61,159 bases of DNA, from assembly GCF_030145185.1 (NCBI RefSeq), contig NZ_JAQYWB010000034.1, positions 1 through 61,159 of the forward strand, given 5' to 3'. This DNA comes from Desulfoluna sp. Its GTDB lineage: Bacteria > Desulfobacterota > Desulfobacteria > Desulfobacterales > Desulfolunaceae. Positions 1-8,177 of this stretch are shown one piece after another (the first letter of the stretch is position 1; each line of letters begins with the position of its first letter). The notes below the pieces were generated by a model, which was given only the letters and a program-made list of their open reading frames with translations, made no database searches and was not told where the DNA came from. The position numbers and the translations under genes are program-made.

Positions 1-540
1 GTGGTGAGCAATGACTTCCACGGGGGCTTTCTGGCCACCCGGCATCTTTTGGAACAGGGGTACCGGCGCATTGCCTATATCTCCCATCCCCGGTATACCA
101 TCTCCCTGAATCGATACATGGGCTATCTGAGCGCGTTGAACCTGGCCGGTGTCGAGCCTGAGCCCGGGCTGGCCGTGTTTTCCGATTCCTGGGAGTTTGA
201 GGCGCCGGGTTATCAGGAGATGGGGCGGATGCTGGAAGAGCAAAACCCCCCGGACGCGGTGTTTTGCTTTACCGATCTTATCGCCAAAGGCGCGTACGAT
301 GCGGTCATGGATCGGGGGCTTATGCCGGGTCGCGACGTGGGAATCGTGGGGTATGACGACACCTCGGTCTGCCGCACTCTCTCTCCTCAGATCAGCTCCG
401 TAAAAATCCACTCCTTTGAACTCGGACGCCAGGCGGCCGAGCTTCTCTTTGACAGGATCTCCGAACCCCGTGCCAAAGGCACGACCTCCATCATTCTCAC
501 CCCGGACCTCATGGTCCGTGAAAGCAGCTGCCGGGTATAG
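1..540 (+). CDS. LacI-family transcriptional regulator, C-terminal part
   Basis: The reading frame is open at the left edge, so the helix-turn-helix and the first part of the sensor domain lie outside the window; the GTG at position 1 is not a claimed start. The 179 visible residues match the periplasmic-binding-protein-like effector domain of LacI/PurR regulators: NDFHGGFLATRHLLEQGYRR near the start, then PDAVFCFTDLIAKGAYDA, and VGIVGYDDTSVCRTLSPQIS, which is the typical effector-pocket segment followed by the C-terminal GRQAAELLFDRI helix. The ligand is unknown. The ABC importer operon at 1225-5621 points towards it and is separated by repeats, so regulation of that operon is only a guess. 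Confidence 0.85.
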   Translation: MVSNDFHGGFLATRHLLEQGYRRIAYISHPRYTISLNRYMGYLSALNLAGVEPEPGLAVFSDSWEFEAPGYQEMGRMLEEQNPPDAVFCFTDLIAKGAYDAVMDRGLMPGRDVGIVGYDDTSVCRTLSPQISSVKIHSFELGRQAAELLFDRISEPRAKGTTSIILTPDLMVRESSCRV

Positions 541-560
541 CGGATGCCAGTAAAAAGCAT

Positions 561-727
561 GCCTCCGGCGGCAAGGTGAGCCACCTTGAAAGCGGGTGTG
601 CGAATGCTCTACGGCTGGCGGTGCCCTGGGCACTTCGCGTCCGCATTCGCGTGACGGGAGAGGGGTGGCAACGGATGTCGCACGTGCATGAGCTGCCGGT
701 GCTTCCGTGTCAATTCACGGGTTGACA
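561..727 (+). repeat. Family A palindromic repeat, full-length copy (A1)
   Basis: It begins GCCTCCGGCGGCAAGGTG 20 bases after the LacI stop codon. The AAGGTG and CACCTT parts can pair. It continues through a GCGAATGC...GCATTCGC inverted pair to a tail CCGGTGCTTCCGTGTCAATT. The same architecture recurs at 17059-17470 (interrupted), 44444-44690, 55085-55290 and 56508-56690. The position just 3' of a stop codon suggests a transcript-end or REP-like role (inference). Confidence 0.8.
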
Positions 728-1151
728 TTACTCGCTCCCAGGGAACGTAACCAGGCGGAGCCTATGTACAAGAGAAAACAGCCAAAACGTGTCTCGTATC
801 CGTTGTCACATCCCAACAAGCGACTCCCTCCCAACGGTATCGCGTAAATGTCGCGACGGAGCACGGCGCGCCCGAAAAACAGCACTGCAGAGAAGTTGAA
901 GAGAAATGGAGCCCACCGAACGGAAACATTGCCCGGGCTTGGCACTACGGCATCCTCCTGGGCGCGCCGTGCTCCGCCGCGGCTTTTTTACTCGCTCCCA
1001 GGCTCCGCCTGGTAGTGTCTGGTGCAAGGCTCTGCCTTGCCGGTATGGTGAACCCTGGTTTGAAGCTTTAAATTTGCAGGTTGCGATGGGATCAGGCATG
1101 GAGGCGGAGCCTCGGGGGAACGTAACCAGGCGGAGCCTGGGTACGAGATAA
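728..1151 (+). repeat. Family C repeats with a nested family D element; no gene
   Basis: Positions 728-775 and 988-1151 carry family C palindromes of the type CTCCCAGGCTCCGCCTGG, related to the tandem pair at 23043-23301. Between them lies a family D element (about 786-990). Its inverted ends are at 851-873 and 960-983, and a second copy in the opposite orientation lies at 26464-26681. I see no credible gene between 541 and 1224. Confidence 0.7.
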
Positions 1152-1224
1152 AGTTATATTATCGTGTAGGGCCTGAGGCCCCGCCCTTGATTTCTCAGGA
1201 GACGGGGCCTCAGGTGTTTTGCGG

Positions 1225-1881
1225 TTATTTTTCGGCGGGTGCGTCCGGGGTCAGGCCCAGAACGACTCGGGCCACATGATCGGCCGCCTGTTCCGGGGAG
1301 GCGCAGGAAACCACGCCTTTGATATCGGGTGGATCGACCAGGCCAAAGACCTGTTTTTCGAACTGAAGGCCGAAGGCGAGCTCGGGGGGGGTGCCGTGGC
1401 CGCCACCGATGGCGATCAGGCAGAGGGCCGATTGGGCCACCGGGGCGTTGCGGGCCACGCCGATACCCGTGGCGATGGGGACGGTGACGTAGGGATTGGC
1501 CAGGGTCGGGTCGGCATCGGGCAGGATGCCCACGCTGATGCCGCCGGCCATGGCGCTCCCCTTGCAGGCGGCCTCCATGATGCCCTGGCGTCCACCGCAG
1601 ATGAGGGTGAGCCCCATCTGGCCCAGGAGGTTGCCCATGGCCTGGGCTGTGTGAAGCTGAACATCGGTGGCCTCTCGGCCACCGATGACAGCCACGGGAA
1701 TTCTGCAGGGGTGGCCACTTTCGGCCTGGAGCCACCGGACAGCGTCCTTCAGGGAGAGGGGACTACCTGTGGGGGGGCGCTCTTCGGGGGCTCGCTGTAC
1801 CCAGCATCGTTCCCGTGGTGTAAATTGGGTGTTCGTCTCCGGGCAGATCAGCCCGTTTTCTATATCAAGCAACAGGGACAT
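1225..1881 (-). CDS. LOG-like / TIGR00725-type SLOG-fold protein
   Basis: 218 residues. Residues 61-175 form a Rossmann-like SLOG domain: PVAVIGGREATD, then the nucleotide-loop motif LICGGRQGIMEAACKG (93-108) and GGGHGTPPELAFG (159-171), corresponding to the PGGxGTxxE motif of LOG (lonely guy) phosphoribohydrolases. The roughly 60-residue N-terminal extension is longer than usual for TIGR00725 proteins. The start has a good GGAGAG Shine-Dalgarno sequence and overlaps the upstream permease gene by 17 bases, so it is translated as the last gene of the ABC operon. A nucleotide-binding or nucleotide-hydrolysing role is likely; the substrate is unknown, and a cytokinin-type LOG function should not be assumed. 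Confidence 0.75.
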   Translation of the reverse strand: MSLLLDIENGLICPETNTQFTPRERCWVQRAPEERPPTGSPLSLKDAVRWLQAESGHPCRIPVAVIGGREATDVQLHTAQAMGNLLGQMGLTLICGGRQGIMEAACKGSAMAGGISVGILPDADPTLANPYVTVPIATGIGVARNAPVAQSALCLIAIGGGHGTPPELAFGLQFEKQVFGLVDPPDIKGVVSCASPEQAADHVARVVLGLTPDAPAEK

Positions 1882-2713
1882 TGCGGTCTCTCCTGAGGGT
1901 AAAAAGCTCTCCGGCTGCCAGTATCAGTGTGCACAGGGTCAGCAGGATCACGGACAGGGCCGCGGCTGAAGGGAAATCTGTGCCGGTATCGGAGATGCGG
2001 CTGTAAAGGAGAAGAGGTAAAATATTAACCTGGGTGCCCACCAGGGCCAGGGCGGTACCATAGGCGCCGATGGCGACGGCCGAGACCAGGCAGAAGGCAT
2101 TCACGGCGCTGGGCATGATCTGGGGGATCAGGATATCGATCACAGCCCGGGCCGGATGAGATCCCAGAGACTGGGCCGCCCGGATCTGTGCCCGATCAAA
2201 GTTGACCAGGACCGGCAGCAGGATGAGCACCACCCTGGGGATCAGATAGTAGGAGTAGGCAAAGGCCAGGCCCACGGGGCTGTAAAGAAACCCTGAGAAC
2301 CGGGACGGGTCCACACCCACCTCGGCCAAGCCGAGGGTGACAAATCCGGATCGTCCATAGGCCAGAATAAATCCGTAGGCCACGATGAGCCCTGAAAACG
2401 TCAGGGGCAGGGAGATCCAGAATTGAAGGCTGGTGCGCATGCGTTCCGACAGGGTGGAGAGGTGAAGCGCCACCCCGAATCCCACCAGCAGGGAGAACGT
2501 CGGGGCGGTGAGCCCGATGACCAGGCTTCCCCCCAGCCCTTTCCAGAAAATAGGGTCCGTGAGAACCTTCTGAAAGGCCGAGCCGCCGTTTGCAAAGCCT
2601 TCCCCGGTGACCATGGCCAGGGGGATGACAAAGAAAAACAAAATGACCAGGGAGCCGGGGGCGGCCATAAGCAGCAGCCGCCACCGGTCCGATGTGTTGC
2701 GTTTATTTTCCAA
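1865..2713 (-). CDS. ABC transporter permease (iron/phosphonate/polyamine class)
   Basis: 282 residues with six predicted membrane spans, starting with an Arg/Trp-rich N terminus and LVILFFFVIPLAMV. The cytoplasmic coupling loop is recognisable around AAQSLGSHPARAVIDILIPQ, the EAA-type motif of binding-protein-dependent permeases. The apparent start is TTG at 2713, inside the last codons of the upstream binding-protein gene (11-base overlap); an ATG at 2668 is the alternative, but neither has a clear Shine-Dalgarno sequence. It would pair with the second permease of this operon to form the channel. Confidence 0.85.
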   Translation of the reverse strand: MENKRNTSDRWRLLLMAAPGSLVILFFFVIPLAMVTGEGFANGGSAFQKVLTDPIFWKGLGGSLVIGLTAPTFSLLVGFGVALHLSTLSERMRTSLQFWISLPLTFSGLIVAYGFILAYGRSGFVTLGLAEVGVDPSRFSGFLYSPVGLAFAYSYYLIPRVVLILLPVLVNFDRAQIRAAQSLGSHPARAVIDILIPQIMPSAVNAFCLVSAVAIGAYGTALALVGTQVNILPLLLYSRISDTGTDFPSAAALSVILLTLCTLILAAGELFTLRRDRNVPVA

Positions 2714-3773
2714 GGATCAGCTTCGCCCAGGTTGTGTCGATTTCAGATTTAAGCGCGGACGCCTTGACCAGGTCCAGGGGTCGGAGCTGGGGGGTTTCCG
2801 GGAATCGGTCGGCGATGTCCGCGGGCAGCTTGAGGCCGGGAACTGAAGGCCGGACAAAGCCTTCGGCAAAGGTGGTCTGGCCCTGGTCCGTCATGATGAA
2901 GTTGAGCCAGAGTCTTCCGGCGTTGGGGTTGGGTCCGTTTTTTACGAGGCTGATGGCATAGGGGGCGGCCACGGTGGCTTCGCTGGGGATGACCACGGCA
3001 ATGTTATCGCCCATGCGGTCTTTGTACTTGGCCTTGAGGCCGTCGTTTTCATACCCGATCCAGATGGGGATTTCTCCCTTGACGAATTTGGCGTACGGGG
3101 TGGTCCCTTCGACCCGCATGATGTTGCCTGTCTTGTGGAGAGAAGCCAGGTACTCCATGCCCGGGTTGATGTCGGTCATGTCTCCGCCTGCCCCGAAGTT
3201 GGCTGCAAAGCTCAAGACCTGGCCCTGTCCTGTGGAGCGGGGGTCCAGGTAGACAATGCTGTTTTTGTATTCGGGTTTGGTAAGATCGGCCCAGGAGTGG
3301 GGAATGTTTTTGACCAGCTTGGTGTTGACGAGAAAGGCGATGGTCAGCTGGTGGACGACAAACCAGCGGCCCTCTTTTTCCCGGTAGACTTCGGGCAGCT
3401 TTTCGAAGTTGACGGGTTTAAACCCTTCGAGCAGCCCTTTGGCGGCTGCGTCAATGGCCGAACCGCCGAAATAGTAAGCGGAGTCGGCCTGGGGGCGTCT
3501 GCGCGATTTGTCCAGGGCCACCACGGTGGCGCCGGAGCCCAGGTCGTTGTAAGCCATTTCTACCTGAGGGTAACGTTTCTTGAACCGCTTGAACATATTT
3601 TTCCAGTTGGCCCAGGTGGGGCCGGTGTCAAACGAAACCACCATGCCTTCTTCCGTGGCTTTTTCGTAGAGGGCTTTTTCGCCGGGGTAGAGCTCGGGGC
3701 CCTCAAGCGCGTGGGCTGCCTGGCAGATCAGGATCAGGGAGGCGGCACCGATCAGAATGGATTTAAGTTTCAT
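2703..3773 (-). CDS. ABC transporter periplasmic solute-binding protein (AfuA/PotD-like)
   Basis: 356 residues. An N-terminal signal peptide (MKLKSILIGAASLILICQ, cleavage after AHA) precedes a type II periplasmic binding fold of the extracellular solute-binding protein class. Recognisable segments are VVSFDTGPTWANWKNMFKRF, WADLTKPEYKNSIVYLDPRS and the C-terminal hinge region. The ATG at 3773 is chosen because GGAG precedes it with normal spacing and it begins the signal peptide; an upstream in-frame extension to 3860 lacks this. Family members bind ferric iron, phosphonates, polyamines or sugar phosphates. I cannot tell which applies here, since no iron-ligand tyrosine pattern is evident. Confidence 0.85.
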   Translation of the reverse strand: MKLKSILIGAASLILICQAAHALEGPELYPGEKALYEKATEEGMVVSFDTGPTWANWKNMFKRFKKRYPQVEMAYNDLGSGATVVALDKSRRRPQADSAYYFGGSAIDAAAKGLLEGFKPVNFEKLPEVYREKEGRWFVVHQLTIAFLVNTKLVKNIPHSWADLTKPEYKNSIVYLDPRSTGQGQVLSFAANFGAGGDMTDINPGMEYLASLHKTGNIMRVEGTTPYAKFVKGEIPIWIGYENDGLKAKYKDRMGDNIAVVIPSEATVAAPYAISLVKNGPNPNAGRLWLNFIMTDQGQTTFAEGFVRPSVPGLKLPADIADRFPETPQLRPLDLVKASALKSEIDTTWAKLILGK

Positions 3774-3795
3774 CGAAAATCTCCAAGGTTGTGTG

Positions 3796-4827
3796 TTAGG
3801 GCTGAATCGGCAGGAGTCTGACATGCTCCGGCCTGATGTTGATTGAATCGATGGGGCCACGGATGCCCGTCTGGCCCAGGACCAGAGAAGGGCCTACGGA
3901 CAGGTCGAAGCGGCGTATGGCGCCTAAGAAACGATCCCGGACTACCGCGCCGGTCAAGGCGTTGATTCCGTCGGTTGCCTTGCCGATACCGATGTTTTCC
4001 GGTCGAACCAGGACAGTAACGGGTTGGCCGGTGGAAAGGCCATGGGGCTCGGTCGTCAGCCGTCCGAAGGGGAGCTCTACGGTATCGTGGGCCACGGTTT
4101 TTCCGTCCCAGAGGTTGGCTTCGCCGACAAAGGCGGCCACGCTCCGGGTGGCGGGATGGTCGTAGAGTTCTCGGGGGGTGGCGACCTGGACCAGGCGTCC
4201 GGCTTCCATCACTGCCACGCGGTCGGCCATGGAGAGGGCCTCTTCCTGGTCGTGGGTGATATGGACCGTGGAGATGGAGAATTCCCGCTGAAGTCGCTGG
4301 ATCTCATCCCGCATGCTCCCCCGCAGGCTGGCATCCAGGGCGGAGAGGGGCTCGTCCAGGAGCAGGGCCCTGGGAGCAAACACCAAGGCGCGGGCCAGGG
4401 CCACTCGCTGCTGCTGGCCGCCGGACAGGGTCTGGGGCATGCGGTTCTCAAAGCCTTGAAGGCCCACCCGCTCTAAGGCCTCTACGGCTTTTCTCTCACG
4501 GGTCTCAGAGGGGACTTTTCGGATTTTTAACGGGTAGGCCACGTTCTGCCAGGCGGTCATGTGGGGAAACAGGGCGTAGGTCTGAAAGACGACCCCCAGC
4601 TGGCGGTTTCTGACCGGAAGCTGGGTGATGTCATCGCTGCCCAGCAGGATCCGTCCCCGGTCAGCGGTTTCAAACCCGGCGATGAGTTTGAGCAGGGTGG
4701 TTTTCCCGGATCCGCTGGATCCGATAACGGCCAGGAGCTCGCCGTCACCGATGGAGAGGTTGATATCAAAGACACCCGAGGTGGTTCCCGGGTAGGTGAA
4801 GTTTACATTCTCAAGTGTGAGGCTCAT
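3796..4827 (-). CDS. ABC transporter ATP-binding protein (PotA/FbpC/PhnT-like)
   Basis: 343 residues starting MSLTLENVNFTYPG. Walker A is GSSGSGKTT, the Q-loop region is VVFQTYALFPHMTAWQN, the signature is LSGGQQQRVALARAL, Walker B is RALLLDEPLSALDA, and the H-loop is STVHITHDQEEALSMADR. A C-terminal TOBE-type domain (about 240-343, e.g. TVLVRPENIGI) is typical for importers of the spermidine, iron and phosphonate groups. The start ATG overlaps the stop of the upstream permease gene (ATGA). It energises import by the two permeases at 1865-2713 and 4824-5621. Confidence 0.92.
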   Translation of the reverse strand: MSLTLENVNFTYPGTTSGVFDINLSIGDGELLAVIGSSGSGKTTLLKLIAGFETADRGRILLGSDDITQLPVRNRQLGVVFQTYALFPHMTAWQNVAYPLKIRKVPSETRERKAVEALERVGLQGFENRMPQTLSGGQQQRVALARALVFAPRALLLDEPLSALDASLRGSMRDEIQRLQREFSISTVHITHDQEEALSMADRVAVMEAGRLVQVATPRELYDHPATRSVAAFVGEANLWDGKTVAHDTVELPFGRLTTEPHGLSTGQPVTVLVRPENIGIGKATDGINALTGAVVRDRFLGAIRRFDLSVGPSLVLGQTGIRGPIDSINIRPEHVRLLPIQP

Positions 4828-5621
4828 GATCGATGTGTCCGGTATTGACTGGCGGAGCGGGCAGCAAGGGCGCCACCGGCCGAGGCAAGCAGTGCCAGGA
4901 TAAGTAGAATGACGGTGGCGGCACAGGCGAACCCTGTGGAACCGTAAAAAGCCTGGAGCAGCACCACCGGGTAGGGCCTGTATAAAAACCCCGAGATGAG
5001 ATTGGAGAGCTGGAACTCCCCGATGGAGAGGGCCGCCACCATGATGAGGCCTGAGCCCAGGCTGTGGCGCAGCAGGGGGACCACCACATCGAAGAACTGT
5101 CGAAAAAATCCGGCCCCCATGGATTCTGCCGCCTGTTCCAAGGTGTCCAGGTGGAGATGGCGCATGTCCGCCACCAGGGTCTGCAGAAGATAGGGCAGGG
5201 TCAGGACCACGTGACCCGCAATGAGCAGCCAGATGCTGTTCAGCCAGGGCAGGGCATCGCTGGTGAAGACCAGGATAAACCCGAAGGCCAGAACCAGTGG
5301 CGGGGCGGCAATGGGCAAGAGAAAAACAATGCGGGCTGCCGCCATGATTTTTTTGGAGGCGCTCCTGTACAGGGCATAGGCCAGGGGCACCGCAAGAAGG
5401 GTGCAGAAGATACAGGTGGCGGTCACCACCTCCAGGCTCACGATAAAGGCCCTTCGGAAGCTTCCGTCGTCCCATAATTCAAGGAACCACTCCAGGGTAA
5501 AGCCGGTGGGAAGCAGGGTGTTGGTCCAGGTCTCCCCGAAAGCTCCCACAAAGAGCAGGATAATGGGGATACATAGATAAACCAGGTATAAACCTGTGAC
5601 AAAGCGCATGGCGCGAAACAT
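4824..5621 (-). CDS. ABC transporter permease, first gene of operon
   Basis: About 265 residues with six membrane spans and the coupling-loop motif LEQAAESMGAGFFRQFFDVV, followed by VVPLLRHSLGSGL. An extension to a TTG at 5678 is possible but adds an unconvincing Pro/Gly-rich stretch. ATG codons at 5621 (MFRAMRF) and 5609 are better starts, and GGAGGA lies directly before the 5621 ATG, so the exact start is unsettled. It is the promoter-proximal gene of the five-gene importer operon, and its stop overlaps the ATPase start. Confidence 0.85.
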   Translation of the reverse strand: MFRAMRFVTGLYLVYLCIPIILLFVGAFGETWTNTLLPTGFTLEWFLELWDDGSFRRAFIVSLEVVTATCIFCTLLAVPLAYALYRSASKKIMAAARIVFLLPIAAPPLVLAFGFILVFTSDALPWLNSIWLLIAGHVVLTLPYLLQTLVADMRHLHLDTLEQAAESMGAGFFRQFFDVVVPLLRHSLGSGLIMVAALSIGEFQLSNLISGFLYRPYPVVLLQAFYGSTGFACAATVILLILALLASAGGALAARSASQYRTHRS

Positions 5622-5732
5622 TCCTCCATCGTGCCCTGGGTTCCCCCGAGGGTCGGCGGTGAGTATTGGTCTGTCCAATTATAGAAAATGGGCTGGCCAC
5701 AAAATGATTATTAACAGTTTTTACTGGCCGAG

Positions 5733-5761
5733 ACTCTATCGTTTACTTCTCAGGCTGTCAA
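5733..5761 (-). promoter_or_regulatory. Sigma-70-type promoter of the ABC importer operon
   Basis: On the minus strand TTGACA (5756-5761) is followed after exactly 17 bases by TAGAGT (5733-5738), a near-consensus -35/-10 pair. Transcription would begin near 5726, about 100 bases before the ATG at 5621. Confidence 0.6.
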
Positions 5762-6232
5762 TGCTCACCGGGTGCCCTTTGTCGAATTAACACAAATTTA
5801 ACAAATAAGGTAAGACCTTGTGATGTATTTTGGGGGGGATGGGACGGGGTGCGGAACGGTGGCTGGGGATAAATATTTTTAACGGGCCACTTGGCTGTTT
5901 AGCGGGCCACTTTTGGGGGATAGGTTGGCCCGGGAAGGCATGGCTCCGCTCGGGCGTTTATTGAAAGGGCATGAATGAAGCGAAGACATCGAACGAGGAA
6001 CTTTTTTCATGGGGGGATGAATGCCACGGCGCGCTGCCTCACAAAAGGAGGGCAACGCGCAGCGGCAATCAGGTACAGAGGTGGTAACACCTCGCAATGG
6101 TAATTTGTGCACCAAGAACTTTTCTGTGCTTGGTTCAGGTATCGCTCCGCTCCGGCTTTTATCAAAAGGCCATGAGCGAAGCGAATACATCGAACGAAGA
6201 ACGAGGAACCAAGCACCAAGCACTTTTTTTAC
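5762..6232. repeat. Intergenic region with two diverged direct repeats; no gene
   Basis: Two related copies (about 5938-6003 and 6133-6210) share GCTCCGCTC, a TTTAT.AAA.GG.CATGA core, GAAGCGAA.ACATCGAACGA and an AGGAAC end. No credible coding sequence is seen. The region separates the importer operon (leftward from 5621) from the 3' end of the deacylase gene. Confidence 0.55.
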
Positions 6233-7822
6233 TTACATCCGGATCACACGTCCCGGGGCGTTACCGGTGGTTTTGCCATCCGTTACCACGGGGGCGCCGT
6301 TGACCAGCACGTGGGAGATTCCGTCGGGGTGCTGGCAGGGGTCGGTGAAGGTGCCGTTGTCGCAGATGGTGTCGGGGTTGAAGACGGTGACATCGGCGAA
6401 GTACCCTGGTTTCAGGAGGCCTCGGTGTTCGATGGCGAAGACCTCGGCGGGGCGGCCCGTCATTTTACGGACGGCTTCTGTCAGGCTGAGGGCTTTTTTG
6501 TCGCGGGAGTAGCGGCCAAGGACCCGAGCGAAGGATCCGTAAACTCTCGGGTGGGGCTTGCCGCCCAGGAGGCCGTCGGTGCAGACGTTCATTTCGGGGC
6601 GTCTCATAAACCCTTCAACGTGCTCTTCCAGGCCGTAGAAGTCCACCATGCCCACGGCATTTTCTTCCTGCAGGAGGAGGTCGAAGGTGGCCTCGTAGGG
6701 GTTTTTGCCCCGCAGCTCGCCTAATTCTGTCAAGCTTTTGCCGATGGCGTCTTTGTTTTTGTCTGTTTTTACGTCAGTGACGAAGATGCCGTCAAGCCCT
6801 GCGAACTCCACGAAGTTGTCCCACCCATGGATGCCCGTTTCGATGTCTTTGACCATTTTTTTGCGGAGGTCTGCGTCTCCCAGTCTTGCCAGGAGCTTGT
6901 CGGTGCCGCCGTCGTGGACCCAGGGGGGGAGAATGACGCCCAGCATGGTGCTGCCGGCCACGTAAGGGTACTGATCGAAGGAGACTCGGATACCTTCGGC
7001 TTTGCATTTTTCCAGGAGTTCGAGCACTTTTTCATACTTATCGGCGTTGTTTTTGCCGCAGACCTTGAAGTGGGAGAAGTGGATCTTGGCCCCGGATTCC
7101 CGGCCCATGGTGATCACCTCTTCCATGGATTCAAGGATGGCGTCGGCTTCGCTGCGCTGGTGGATGACTAAGGGGCGGTCGAACTCTGCGCAGACCTTGC
7201 AGAGGGCGATCATCTCACGGGTGTCGCTGTAGGCACAAGGCATGTAGATGAGTCCGGTGGACAGGCCCATGCCCCCGGCTTCGAGGTCTCGCCTCAGGAT
7301 ATCCTGCATGCAGGCAAGGTCTTCATCGGTGCCGACCTTGTTGTCGAGACCGATGCCCTCCATGCGGACGTTGCCGTGGGGGATGAGGTACCCTTCGTTG
7401 GGGGCAGAACCGTTTGCTTCCAGGAGTTTCAGGTAGCCGTCGGTGGTCTTGAAGGTCCAGTCGAGGTCTTCCACGTCCCCATCTAAGCCGGCAAGGTTCT
7501 TGCGCCAGGGGCTGATGTATTCAACGGGGAGGGGAGCCGCAGAGATGCCATCCTGGCCCAGGATCTCGGTGGTGATTCCCTGTCGGGTTTTTGCCTCGAC
7601 AAGGCGGTCTTTAAAAAGGAGCAGGTCAGAGTGGCTGTGGGTGTCGATGAACCCGGGGCAGATCACCTGGCCGTTGGCGTCGATCTCTTCGTCAAAGGTT
7701 CCTGCCGGGGCAGGGCCCGCTGTTACGGCCGTAATTCGGTCGTCTTCCATGATCAGGCTGCCGGAAAAGGCTGCGTCGCCTGTTCCGTCGATAATCGTTC
7801 CGTTTTTGATTAGACGTTTCAA
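6233..7822 (-). CDS. N-acyl-D-amino-acid deacylase (D-aminoacylase family amidohydrolase)
   Basis: 529 residues. The protein has the amidohydrolase architecture: a small N-terminal beta domain (LIKNGTIIDGTGDAAFSG), the metal-binding FIDTHSHSD (His62, His64), a TIM barrel with HQRSEAD and HFSHFKVCGKNN histidines, the NVCTDGLLGGKPHPRVYGSF segment holding the catalytic Asp, and a C-terminal beta domain ending FADVTVFNPDTI. It would hydrolyse N-acyl-D-amino acids. The position of the metal-ligand Cys of classical D-aminoacylases (GNCG) reads GQDG (Asp91). The start is a TTG at 7822 with GGGAG seven bases upstream. It follows the symporter gene after a 355-base gap containing a hairpin, so it may be only partly co-transcribed with it. 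Confidence 0.85.
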   Translation of the reverse strand: MKRLIKNGTIIDGTGDAAFSGSLIMEDDRITAVTAGPAPAGTFDEEIDANGQVICPGFIDTHSHSDLLLFKDRLVEAKTRQGITTEILGQDGISAAPLPVEYISPWRKNLAGLDGDVEDLDWTFKTTDGYLKLLEANGSAPNEGYLIPHGNVRMEGIGLDNKVGTDEDLACMQDILRRDLEAGGMGLSTGLIYMPCAYSDTREMIALCKVCAEFDRPLVIHQRSEADAILESMEEVITMGRESGAKIHFSHFKVCGKNNADKYEKVLELLEKCKAEGIRVSFDQYPYVAGSTMLGVILPPWVHDGGTDKLLARLGDADLRKKMVKDIETGIHGWDNFVEFAGLDGIFVTDVKTDKNKDAIGKSLTELGELRGKNPYEATFDLLLQEENAVGMVDFYGLEEHVEGFMRRPEMNVCTDGLLGGKPHPRVYGSFARVLGRYSRDKKALSLTEAVRKMTGRPAEVFAIEHRGLLKPGYFADVTVFNPDTICDNGTFTDPCQHPDGISHVLVNGAPVVTDGKTTGNAPGRVIRM

Positions 7823-8116
7823 TTCAGATCTCCCGTGAATGCGTGTAACTGTTCGGCTTGCCTTTTCTGGTTAACGTGTGGTGAACCACAGAGCCTCAGA
7901 GGTCTTGGATGAAAAACCAAAAGCCTGCCTCCGGCGGTGAGGGATGCCCCTTCGAGTGCCGGTTGCAGATGATGACCCAGGCTATTCCACAGGTTTTGCA
8001 AGTCTGTGGACTCGGTGTCGTGAAATCGCCAAGTCCAGCGTATATCTGAGTGCCCTGTGGCAGGAGGAGGGCGACACCCTCCCCCTGCCACTCGGGACAA
8101 AACATATGGATAGATT

Positions 8117-8163
8117 TAAAAAAACAAGCACAGCCTGCGGCGTCCCGCCATCCGGGACGCCGC
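8117..8163 (-). terminator. Hairpin 3' of the symporter gene, possible attenuating terminator
   Basis: A perfect 11-bp stem (8137-8147 with 8153-8163, GCGGCGTCCCG) with a five-base loop lies 15 bases after the symporter stop. On the minus strand a run of seven T follows, but only after 12 further bases, so termination may be weak. The rest of 7823-8177 holds a partial family A head near 7926 and no gene. Confidence 0.45.
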
Positions 8164-8177
8164 GAACTGTTTTGCGA

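Noticed and set aside
4828-5475. Upstream extension of the ABC ATPase reading frame
   Set aside because: The extension overlaps the permease gene and has a low-complexity, frame-shadow composition. The ATGA-coupled start at 4827 is far better.
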